Assembly: GCF_902833055.1 (NCBI RefSeq)
Contig: NZ_CADFEJ010000001.1
Span: forward strand, 310,001-374,000
From: Burkholderia territorii
GTDB taxonomy: Bacteria > Pseudomonadota > Gammaproteobacteria > Burkholderiales > Burkholderiaceae
Direction: 5' to 3'
DNA length: 64,000 nucleotides
This document shows, one piece after another, positions 8,461-15,214 of the stretch. The notes below the pieces were generated by a model that did not search any database, had not been told where the DNA came from, and was given only the letters and a program-made list of their open reading frames with translations. Positions within the stretch are counted from its first letter, which is position 1, and each line of letters starts with the position of its first letter. The position numbers and the translations under genes are program-made.

Positions 8461-9918
8461 TCAGCGCGAACCGGAACGCGCGTCCGTCGCTGGCCTCCCG
8501 CCCGCGCCGCTCGACCATCGCGGCAGCCGCAGCGTCGTCGCGAAACTCGCCGCATGCAGTGCGCAAAGCAGCCCGAACGCCCACGCATACGCGGCCCCGT
8601 GCGTGCCGCCCGTCGCCGATTCGGCTTCGGCATGCAGCCGCCATGCGAGAAACAGCGTGCACATCGTCGTGAACGTCGGGCCGCCGAGGCGCTGGACGAT
8701 ATTGAGCGACGTCGTCGCCATCGGCAGGTTGCGCCGTTCGACCGACGCATACGCGGCGGAAATCGACGGTGCGCCGATCGCGCTCTGGCCCATGCCGCGC
8801 AAAAACAGCGCAGGCACCAGCACGTATGGATCGTAGCCGGCGAGCGCGAGATACACGAACGGCAGCGTCGCGGCCAGCGCGAGCAGCGCACCGGCGGCGG
8901 CGAGCCGGCGCACGCCGAAGCGGCCGGTCAACGCGCCCATCGACGGATAGGTGACGAGCATGCCGAGCCCGAGCGGCGCCAGCAGCCAGCCCATCTCGCC
9001 GGGCGAGCGGCCGCACGCCTGGATCAGGAATACCGGAATCAGCATCTGGCCCGCGTAGATCGCGCCGTTCGACAGGAATTGCGTGGCAGCGGCCGCGCCG
9101 AACACGCGCGAGCGAAACAGCGCGAGGTCGATCAGCGCATGCGCGCCCTTGCGCCGCTCGATGCGCAGGAACGCGGCGAGCAGCAGCACCGACGCCGTGA
9201 CCGCGGTGAGACCGGACACCGCGCCGATGCGCTCGGCGCCATACAGGAACAGCACGAGCGCCGGCGACAGCAGCGCGAGGCCGATCCAGTCGAGCTCGCG
9301 CCGCTGCGCTTCCACGCGGTCGCCCGGCAGGAACCATACGGCCAGCGCAAGTGCCAGTGCACCGACCGGCAGATTCACGAGAAACAGCCAGCGCCACGAT
9401 GCGTGCTGCAGGATCGCGCCGGCAACGACCGGCCCGAGGATCGGCGCGATCAGCACGGGCACCGCGGCATAACCGATCACGCGCGCCATCTGCTGGCCGG
9501 CCACGCGCGCGATCATCATCTGCGCCATCGGCGCGAGCAGCCCGCCGCTCACGCCCTGCAACACGCGGAATGCGATCAGCGACGGCGCGGACCACGCGAG
9601 CCCGCACAGCGCCGACGTCAGCGTGAACGCGGAGAAACACCACAGGTAGAGCGCCTTCGCGCCGATGCGGTCGACCAGCCAGCCGTTCAGCGGCAACACC
9701 AGCGTGAGCGCGAGCAGGTAGCCGCTCGTCACCCACTGGATCGTCGACAGGCTCGCGTGCAGGTCGGTCGCGAGGCTCGCCAGCGAGACGTTGACGATCG
9801 TCGCGTCGAGTTGCGACAGCAGCGAGCCGAGCGTCGCCACCGCGCTGACTTTCCAGATCGACGGATCGAGCCGGCCGGCCGCATGGTCCGGCGCCGGCCG
9901 GGCGCGTTGGTCGTTCAC
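8461..9918 (-). CDS. MFS efflux transporter, DHA2 (EmrB/QacA) family
   Basis: A 485-residue multidrug-type proton antiporter predicted to have 14 membrane segments. The DHA2 signatures are visible: LDATIVNVSLASLATDL in helix 1, the W-x-x-x-x-Y-L-L region (IQWVTSGYLLALTLVLPLNG) in helix 2, RIGAKALYLWC in the loop 2-3, and the motif C-like PILGPVVAGAILQHASWRW in helix 5. Its start codon overlaps the stop of the hydrolase gene by four bases, so translation is probably coupled. With the upstream MarR gene it forms a three-gene operon, which suggests inducible export of a small toxic compound. The substrate is unknown. Confidence 0.92.
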   Translation of the reverse strand: MNDQRARPAPDHAAGRLDPSIWKVSAVATLGSLLSQLDATIVNVSLASLATDLHASLSTIQWVTSGYLLALTLVLPLNGWLVDRIGAKALYLWCFSAFTLTSALCGLAWSAPSLIAFRVLQGVSGGLLAPMAQMMIARVAGQQMARVIGYAAVPVLIAPILGPVVAGAILQHASWRWLFLVNLPVGALALALAVWFLPGDRVEAQRRELDWIGLALLSPALVLFLYGAERIGAVSGLTAVTASVLLLAAFLRIERRKGAHALIDLALFRSRVFGAAAATQFLSNGAIYAGQMLIPVFLIQACGRSPGEMGWLLAPLGLGMLVTYPSMGALTGRFGVRRLAAAGALLALAATLPFVYLALAGYDPYVLVPALFLRGMGQSAIGAPSISAAYASVERRNLPMATTSLNIVQRLGGPTFTTMCTLFLAWRLHAEAESATGGTHGAAYAWAFGLLCALHAASFATTLRLPRWSSGAGGRPATDARSGSR

Positions 9919-10478
9919 GCGCCGCGCCGGTCGAGCAGCGCGATGATTTCCTGCGTCGAACCCGTCTCGCCCAGGCGCGGAAACAGCCGCTCGACGCTGT
10001 TCGCATGCGCGTCGGCGTTGAGGTCGGTCATTGCGTCGATCGCGAGCGTCACGTTGTAGCCGAGCTCGTGCGCCTGCCGGGCCGTCGATTCGACGCCGAT
10101 GCTCGTCGCGATGCCGGCCAGCACGATCTGCGTGACGCCGGCCGCTTTCAGGTGCGCGTCGAGACCGGTGCCGGTAAATGCGCCCCAGGTCTTCTTCGTC
10201 ACGACATGGTCGCTTGGCTGGCGGTTCAGTTCGGGCAGGAGATCCGTCCAGTCGGCGGGAAGGGCATCCAGACGCACCTGCTGCTGCGTGCGGCCCGGCG
10301 CACCGCCGGCGACGTTCACGAGCACGACCGGCAGGCCGCGGCTACGGAAGGCGTCAAGCAGCTCGCGCGTATGCTCGATCACCGGTGCGACCGGATGGGC
10401 GGCGGGCAGCGCGACGATGCCCTTCTGCAGGTCGATGACGACGAGTGCCGTTTGCGTGTCGAGACGGGTTGTGCTCAT
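9915..10478 (-). CDS. Isochorismatase-family hydrolase, YecD-like, without the nucleophilic cysteine
   Basis: A 187-residue cytoplasmic alpha/beta hydrolase of the isochorismatase superfamily. D16 (ALVVIDLQKG) and K95 (VVTKKTWGAF) of the usual Asp-Lys-Cys triad are present, but the cysteine position is glycine: GIATSIGVESTARQA, with G128 where amidases have Cys. E. coli YecD and the true isochorismatases (EntB, PhzD) also lack this cysteine, so a vinyl-ether-type hydrolysis is more likely than amide hydrolysis. The family placement by eye is with YecD. It is the middle gene of a MarR-hydrolase-MFS operon and overlaps the MFS start by four bases. The natural substrate is unknown. Confidence 0.88.
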   Translation of the reverse strand: MSTTRLDTQTALVVIDLQKGIVALPAAHPVAPVIEHTRELLDAFRSRGLPVVLVNVAGGAPGRTQQQVRLDALPADWTDLLPELNRQPSDHVVTKKTWGAFTGTGLDAHLKAAGVTQIVLAGIATSIGVESTARQAHELGYNVTLAIDAMTDLNADAHANSVERLFPRLGETGSTQEIIALLDRRGA

Positions 10479-10545
10479 GGCGTGAAGGCTCCGTGAATGG
10501 GCGAGGGAAAGCGCGCGCGCGATGCCGCGCGGCGCGCATGCGGGG

Positions 10546-10989
10546 TCATTGCTCGCCGATGCGCCGGATCAGCGGAATAGCGGCGGCGAGCGCGCGGATG
10601 TCCTCGGGGCCGAGCTTGTCGATCGCGGCGCCGAGCCACTTGTGCTTCGCGGTATCGCGCTTGCGTCGTGCCGCGAGGCCGGCCTCGGTCAGCAGGAACA
10701 GGATCTGGCGGCCGTCGGTCGGATGAGGCTCGCGTTCGACGAGCCCGTCTTCCTCGAGGCTCGCGAGAATGGCCTTCATCGACTGCGGCTTCATCGCCTC
10801 GGCGCGGGCGAGCTCGGCGGTCGTCATCGGGCCCTGTCGTTCGAGCCGCGCGAGTGCGCTCGTCTGCGACATGCCGAGCCCTTCGGACTCGATCTCGGAG
10901 CGCAGCCGGCGGATCAACTGGCCGACCGCGAGGATCAGTTCGGCGGCGACGGTATCGGCGGAAACGCCGGGTGTACGTGGCGGTGTCAT
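10546..10989 (-). CDS. MarR-family transcriptional regulator
   Basis: A 147-residue winged-helix regulator. The DNA-binding core is visible: LGMSQTSALARLERQG, MTTAELARAEAMKPQSMKAI (helix-turn-helix), and the wing LVEREPHPTDGRQILFLLTE with the conserved DGR. The start MTPPRT at 10989 is chosen because the upstream in-frame codons run into a near-perfect palindrome and then a 9-bp repeat array, which would give a meaningless Pro/Leu/Arg-rich extension. It heads the operon with the YecD-like hydrolase and the MFS exporter, 67 bp apart from the former. The palindrome just upstream implies autorepression relieved by a small phenolic or similar ligand, as is usual for the family. Confidence 0.92.
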   Translation of the reverse strand: MTPPRTPGVSADTVAAELILAVGQLIRRLRSEIESEGLGMSQTSALARLERQGPMTTAELARAEAMKPQSMKAILASLEEDGLVEREPHPTDGRQILFLLTEAGLAARRKRDTAKHKWLGAAIDKLGPEDIRALAAAIPLIRRIGEQ

Positions 10990-11007
10990 GCGACGGATCA
11001 TAGAACA

Positions 11008-11037
11008 CGACAGTTTGACTTGCAAGTTTAACTGTCG
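11008..11037. promoter_or_regulatory. 30-bp palindrome, probable MarR operator
   Basis: An almost perfect dyad centred on ACTTGCAAGT, with outer arms CGACAGTT and AACTGTCG; only two symmetric positions break the symmetry. It sits 19 bp ahead of the MarR start codon, where it can cover the promoter. Size, symmetry and position match MarR autoregulatory sites. Confidence 0.7.
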
Positions 11038-11070
11038 AATTTGGGGCGTTCGAGATGCGCGGTGCGGTCG

Positions 11071-11166
11071 GAGTGGAGGGAGTGGCCGAAGTGGACGGAG
11101 TGGACGGAGCGGTGGAAGTGGTCGAAGTGGTTGAAGTGGCGAGAGCGCCGAGAGCGCCGAGTGGCG
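11071..11166. repeat. 9-bp tandem repeat array
   Basis: Directly upstream of the MarR palindrome the sequence repeats in a 9-bp phase: units such as GAGTGGAGG, GAGTGGCCG, AAGTGGACG, GAGTGGACG, AAGTGGTCG, AAGTGGTTG, then two exact CGAGAGCGC units and CGAGTGGCG. About ten units are recognisable and divergent. Read as protein they give meaningless tripeptide repeats on either strand, so this is best treated as a non-coding minisatellite-like tract. Confidence 0.75.
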
Positions 11167-11214
11167 GCGCGGCAACCGCCGATGGGCGGAATGCCGGCGA
11201 CGCGCGGCGGCGCT

Positions 11215-11451
11215 TTATGTTTGGCGCGACGACGGAACCGGCACGACGTCGTTGTACTTCGGCGACGCATGCTCGTGCAGCAGGTCGCCGAGATATTGCG
11301 CGAGTTCGTCAGCGGCGAGTGCGGACGGAATCTGCAGGTTGGCCGGCCGTCGCTTGCCTTCGGCGCCGAGATCGAACACGTGCCAGCGGCCGTTCGAACG
11401 CACGACGGCGAGCAGGCGGCCAAACGCGTTGAAACGGTATTCGTCCTGCAT
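11215..11451 (-). CDS. Small conserved protein, function unknown
   Basis: A 78-residue cytoplasmic protein with the pattern YRFNAFGRLLAVVRSNGRWH, then VFDLGAEGKRRPANLQIPSA and an acidic helical end AADELAQYLGDLLHE. Similar short proteins occur in many Burkholderia and Pseudomonas as a domain of unknown function; I recognise the pattern but not a role. No signal peptide or membrane segment. It lies 46 bp beyond the stop of pbpG and may be co-transcribed with it. Confidence 0.7.
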   Translation of the reverse strand: MQDEYRFNAFGRLLAVVRSNGRWHVFDLGAEGKRRPANLQIPSALAADELAQYLGDLLHEHASPKYNDVVPVPSSRQT

Positions 11452-11497
11452 CGCATCGCTCCTTCGTGGGCGAACTTGCCGGCCGCGCGCGTCTTGC

Positions 11498-12565
11498 TTA
11501 CTGGATCGAGCAGGCCAGCCAGCGATGGATCTTCATCGCATCGCTCGACACGCCCGCGCGCGTCGGCGCGCCCAGCAGCACGACCGTTTCGCGGCGACCC
11601 TTCACGTGCATGCGCATCACGACACCATGCCCCGATTCGTTGATGAAGCCGGTCTTCTGCAGCCGGATCGGCAGGCGGCCGTACCGGACGAGCGGATCGG
11701 AGTTCACGTACAGCAGCTCGCCGTCGCCAGCCTGCACGGTGGCCGACGTGTCCGTCGAGAAATAGCGGATCAGCGGATCCTGCGCGGCCGCGCCGACGAG
11801 CCGCGCGAGATCCTCGGCGGTCGACACGTTGTGCGGCGACAGGCCGGTCGGTTCGCGGAAATGCGTATGGCGCATCCCGAGCCGGCGCGCCTTGCGGTTC
11901 ATCGCCTTCACGAACGCGGCGCGGCCGCCCGGATAGTCGCGGCTCAGCGCGGCGGCCGCGCGGTTTTCCGACGACATCAGCGCGATATGGAACATCTGGC
12001 GGCGTGACAGTTCGGTGCCGATCGGCAGCCGCGAACCGGTGAACTTGATCGTGTCGCGATCGCGCGCGGTGACGCGCAGCACGCCGTTCAGCGGCCGGTC
12101 CGCGTCGCGTGCGACGACGGCAGTCATCAGCTTCGAGATCGACGCGATCGGTCGCACCGTACGTGCGTTGCGGGCCAGCAGCGGCGTGCCGGAGTCGACG
12201 TCGAGCACATAGGCCGCGCGCGAATGCAGCGAGCGAACCGCGCGCGGGCTGTAGCCGCAGCTTGCGAGCAGGCGCGGTTTCGCGGCGGGGCTTGAGCGGG
12301 CCGCATTCGTGCGTTTCGCGCGCCGTTGCGGCGCGGGCGCCGCGTGACGCTTGACCGCATGATGCTTCACGCGCGGGCGGCGGTGCTTGACGGCCTTGTG
12401 TTTGCGGGACGCGGGCTTCTTCTTGACGACTTTCGCATGCACATGCGGCGCCGCGGTGCGATGCGGCTGCGCGGACGCGTTCGTCGCGAACGCGAGTGTC
12501 AGGAACGACAGGGCGATGATCAGGGTGGTCCGGGCGCGAGGCAGGCGCGCGATGAGGCCGGTCAA
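11498..12565 (-). CDS. pbpG: D-alanyl-D-alanine endopeptidase (PBP7 type)
   Basis: A 355-residue periplasmic low-molecular-weight penicillin-binding protein of the S11 family. It starts with a signal peptide ending in NASA, followed by a very basic low-complexity linker (lysine, arginine, histidine and alanine, about residues 40-95). The catalytic domain shows all three active-site motifs: SISK (S142, K145), SSEN around residue 205, and KTGF (K304). The C-terminal PBP5-type domain is absent, as in PBP7, which cleaves D-Ala-meso-DAP cross-links in peptidoglycan. The basic linker could bind teichoic-like or murein polymers; that is inference. Probably transcribed together with the 78-residue gene downstream. 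Confidence 0.92.
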   Translation of the reverse strand: MTGLIARLPRARTTLIIALSFLTLAFATNASAQPHRTAAPHVHAKVVKKKPASRKHKAVKHRRPRVKHHAVKRHAAPAPQRRAKRTNAARSSPAAKPRLLASCGYSPRAVRSLHSRAAYVLDVDSGTPLLARNARTVRPIASISKLMTAVVARDADRPLNGVLRVTARDRDTIKFTGSRLPIGTELSRRQMFHIALMSSENRAAAALSRDYPGGRAAFVKAMNRKARRLGMRHTHFREPTGLSPHNVSTAEDLARLVGAAAQDPLIRYFSTDTSATVQAGDGELLYVNSDPLVRYGRLPIRLQKTGFINESGHGVVMRMHVKGRRETVVLLGAPTRAGVSSDAMKIHRWLACSIQ

Positions 12566-13093
12566 GCGAAAGTCTCCTTTTCACGCGCGTTGCGGCGGCG
12601 CGAAATGCGTGGGCGGTCAGCGGGTGCGGGAAATTATAAGGTCGATTGCGTCACGATGACGATGGATGCGTGCAAATTGATGCGTGATGCGCGCGAATTC
12701 CTGCCGTTTTTTGCGGAAGATCGAACGCGTGCGTTCATTGGCGGGGGGCAGGCGTGCCGATTCAACGCGGCCAGTTCCGCCGCGACACGACCGCGAAGCT
12801 GATCGCGATCGAACCGGTGCCGCCCCGCGACGGCACGTCGTCCAGCGCATCGCCGAAGCGGAAGCGGCGGCTGCGGCTGTCGGCGCGTGCGGCGCGACGC
12901 CCGGGCGCCGGCGCGTCGTGCGCGACATCGCCTGTGTCGGCGACGACCGTGTCGCACGATACGTCGGTCGGGCACTCGGCCGCATGATCGAAAGGCATGA
13001 TGGTCAATTCCAGGAAGGGTGCGTGCCCATATTGAACGCCACGACGATCGATCAGTAAAATGAATGTTTCAATCGATACGATTCCTTTCAAGA
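12566..13093. other. 528-bp stretch between pbpG and the divergent LysR gene
   Basis: Contains the pbpG promoter region near its left end and the LysR promoter at its right end. Open frames on both strands (about 110-120 residues) have no ribosome site or family signature and look like chance frames in GC-rich DNA. I see no gene. Confidence 0.5.
13032..13061 (+). promoter_or_regulatory. Sigma70-like promoter of the LysR gene
   Basis: TTGAAC and TAAAAT are separated by 18 bases and lie about 33 bp before the preferred LysR start at 13094. The predicted transcript start falls near 13068, beyond an upstream in-frame ATG at 13064, which supports the later start. Confidence 0.5.
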
Positions 13094-13969
13094 ATGGAAT
13101 TGAAACTGCTGCGCACTTTCCTGACGGTCACCGAGCTCAGCCATTTCAGCCGCGCGGCCGACACGCTGCACATGAGCCAGCCGGCGCTGAGCAAGCAGAT
13201 CGGCGCACTCGAGGCGAGCCTTGGCGGCAAGCTGTTCGAGCGCGGGCGGCACGGCGCGGAACTGACGCCGTTCGGTGAACGCTTCCTGCCCGACGCGCAG
13301 GCGCTTGTGCGCGATGCCGACGAGGTTCTCGCGCGTGCGCGGGAGGCGACCAGCGGGCAACGCGGGCATTTGCGGCTCGGCATCTGCCTGTCCGTGCTGA
13401 CGCTCGTCCCGAAACTCGTCGCGGAATTCCGGCGCCGCAATCCGGGCATCGCGGTCACGCTGAGCGACCTGTCGTCGTCCGAGCAAACGCGGCGGCTGCG
13501 CGCGGGCAAACTCGACGCGGGGTTCCTGCGATTGCCGTCGGACGAAGGCTTGTCGTCGTTCAAGGTGATCGACGAGGGGCTCGCGCTCGCGGTGCCGCCG
13601 CACCTCGGCTTCAAGCGCGTACCGGCGGATCTCGACGTGCTCAACGAGATCGGCTTCATCGCGCTGCAGCGCGCACGCGGCCCCGGGCTCGCCGCGCAGA
13701 TCGACCGGTGGTGCGTCGAGCGGCGCTTCGTGCCGCAGGTGATGCAACAGGCGGAGGACGTGCAATCGGTGCTCACGTCGGTCGCGGCCGGCGTCGGCGT
13801 CGCGTTCATTCCGTCGCGGGCGCAGTACCTGCTGCGCGATGCGACGGTATTGCCGCTCGCCGGCAGGGACGCGAAATGGCGCGTCGGGCTGGCGTGGCTG
13901 TCCGGCCACGACGATCCCGTGACCACGCGTTTCGTGTCGTTCATGCGCGCGGCGATCAAGGGTGCGTGA
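13094..13969 (+). CDS. LysR-family transcriptional regulator
   Basis: A 291-residue regulator with an N-terminal winged helix (LLRTFLTVTELSHFSRAADT then MSQPALSKQIGALEASLG, residues 4-45) and a LysR substrate-binding domain from about residue 88. The start MELKLL is preferred to an ATG ten codons upstream because of promoter placement and because LysR proteins rarely have such extensions. No divergent metabolic gene is adjacent: the neighbour on the left is 528 bp away. Its target and co-inducer are therefore unclear. A small winged-helix-like gene follows 71 bp downstream on the same strand. Confidence 0.92.
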   Translation: MELKLLRTFLTVTELSHFSRAADTLHMSQPALSKQIGALEASLGGKLFERGRHGAELTPFGERFLPDAQALVRDADEVLARAREATSGQRGHLRLGICLSVLTLVPKLVAEFRRRNPGIAVTLSDLSSSEQTRRLRAGKLDAGFLRLPSDEGLSSFKVIDEGLALAVPPHLGFKRVPADLDVLNEIGFIALQRARGPGLAAQIDRWCVERRFVPQVMQQAEDVQSVLTSVAAGVGVAFIPSRAQYLLRDATVLPLAGRDAKWRVGLAWLSGHDDPVTTRFVSFMRAAIKGA

Positions 13970-14040
13970 CCGGGCGTATAGTGTCCGCGATTGCCGCTTT
14001 CCTGAATGCCGGCCCCGTGCCGGCGCATGAACCCGAACCG

Positions 14041-14325
14041 ATGACTTCCGAATCCGACGCCGCCCCGCTCGATCCCGCACTCGTTGCGACGCTCGCGACG
14101 CTGCACGAAGCTGCAAGCGATCCGTCCGGCAAGACGTGGTCGCTGCCGAAGATCGCGAAGCGCGCGCAATTGCCGATGAGCACGCTGCGCCGTGCGTTGA
14201 CGCAGCTCGACGCGGCCGGCCTGAGCGCGACGACGTCGAACGACGATGGCACCGGCAGCGCCGCCTTGACCGATGAGGGACGCACCGTGTGCGCGCAACT
14301 GTTCGGCGCGAACGACGGCAACTGA
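14041..14325 (+). CDS. Small winged-helix-like protein, function unknown
   Basis: A 94-residue protein whose middle reads like a helix-turn-helix of the ArsR/MarR kind: SLPKIAKRAQLPMSTLRRAL followed by TQLDAAGLSATTSNDDGTG as a wing and AALTDEGRTVCAQL. It is probably a small DNA-binding regulator, an assignment made by pattern only. It begins with ATG at 14041, 71 bp after the LysR gene, and ends at a strong GC hairpin. No signal peptide or membrane segment. Confidence 0.7.
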   Translation: MTSESDAAPLDPALVATLATLHEAASDPSGKTWSLPKIAKRAQLPMSTLRRALTQLDAAGLSATTSNDDGTGSAALTDEGRTVCAQLFGANDGN

Positions 14326-14329
14326 CGAA

Positions 14330-14353
14330 ACGGGCCGCCCGAGGGCGGCCCGT
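14330..14353. terminator. GC-rich bidirectional terminator hairpin
   Basis: An 11-bp perfect stem around CGGGCCGCCC and GGGCGGCCCG with a two-base loop sits between two convergent genes, 5 bp after one stop and 45 bp before the other. There is no long T-run, so it may act as a simple hairpin barrier for both directions. Confidence 0.55.
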
Positions 14354-14397
14354 CGTCGTGCGGTTGAATATGCGGCATCGGCCGCATCACCACGGCA

Positions 14398-15144
14398 TCA
14401 CCACCGCACCGTTACCCCGCCCATGACGGAATGTCGGTAGGTCTGGTCGTTCAGCCCGTGCCGGTAGCCGATGTCGAGGTCGAGCCAGCGCTTCGGCGAG
14501 TAGATCGCGCCCGCGATCACGAAGGCCGGATTCGCGCCGGCCGTGCTTTCGGTGTTGCGCGACAGGCCGATGTCCGCGACGAACTGCAGCGCGTCGGTCG
14601 CCTTGTAGAGCGCCGCGGCGGACACGGCCCAGACCGAGCGCAGATCGCCGTGGCGATTCGGCTGGTACGCGAGGCCCGCATTCGCGAGCAACGAGAAGCG
14701 CGCGATGTCGGCTTGCGCGAGCAGCGTCGCGCCGGTGCCGACGCGGCCTGTGCCGAGCCCGCGAGCGTCGTTGCCGGTTGGCATCGTCACCTTCGGTTTC
14801 AGCGCAAGCGACAGCGGCCCGTGTTCGACGAAGCGCCATTTCATGCCGATCTCGAGATCGCCGATGCCCGCGCCGTTGTCGTCGGTCCGCGTTTGCAGAT
14901 GCGTGTAAGGCGCGTTCACGTAGAAATCGACGTGCTCGCCGAACCCGCGCGTGAGCGTCGCGTTCCACAACTGATGACGGCCGTTCTCGTCCTGTTTCGA
15001 GGTTTCCTCGCCGTTGAACTCGAACTGCCAGTTCGCATTGCCCTGCGTGCCCGTGTCGTCGCTGACGAGCGGATGTGCCGCGTAGACGTCCAGCGGGGCG
15101 AGCAGGGCGCTCGCGGCCGCGAGCGGAAGCATTTTTCTTTTCAT
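14398..15144 (-). CDS. Outer-membrane beta-barrel protein of the MetA-pathway-of-phenol-degradation type
   Basis: A 248-residue protein with a signal peptide ending in VYA before AHPLVSDDTG. The remainder is rich in alternating beta strands with aromatic girdles, such as NWQFEFNGEE, ELWNATLTRGFGEHVDFYVN-like segments, LEIGMKWRFVE and a C-terminal strand ending HSVMGGVTVRW, whose final aromatic residue is the signal for outer-membrane assembly. This matches the Phenol_MetA_deg family of transporters found near many unrelated pathways. It lies 70 bp past the stop of mgtA and may be read through from it. The start MKRKML was chosen because it opens the signal peptide. Confidence 0.8.
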   Translation of the reverse strand: MKRKMLPLAAASALLAPLDVYAAHPLVSDDTGTQGNANWQFEFNGEETSKQDENGRHQLWNATLTRGFGEHVDFYVNAPYTHLQTRTDDNGAGIGDLEIGMKWRFVEHGPLSLALKPKVTMPTGNDARGLGTGRVGTGATLLAQADIARFSLLANAGLAYQPNRHGDLRSVWAVSAAALYKATDALQFVADIGLSRNTESTAGANPAFVIAGAIYSPKRWLDLDIGYRHGLNDQTYRHSVMGGVTVRW

Positions 15145-15214
15145 CACGTCACCTGTCGTGCGTCGTAAGCGGCCGACCCATGCGGGCCGGCACGCCATCA
15201 TTCGGAGGAGAAAA

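Noticed and set aside
11062..11166. CRISPR-like array
   Set aside because: Units are 9 bp, contiguous and without spacers, so this is a short tandem repeat.
10990..11175. N-terminal extension of the MarR regulator through the palindrome and the 9-bp repeats
   Set aside because: Would give a Pro-Leu-Arg repeat tail unlike any MarR; the start at 10989 fits family length and operator position.
12684..13091. Genes on either strand upstream of the LysR at 13094
   Set aside because: Composition and lack of motifs or ribosome sites indicate chance frames.
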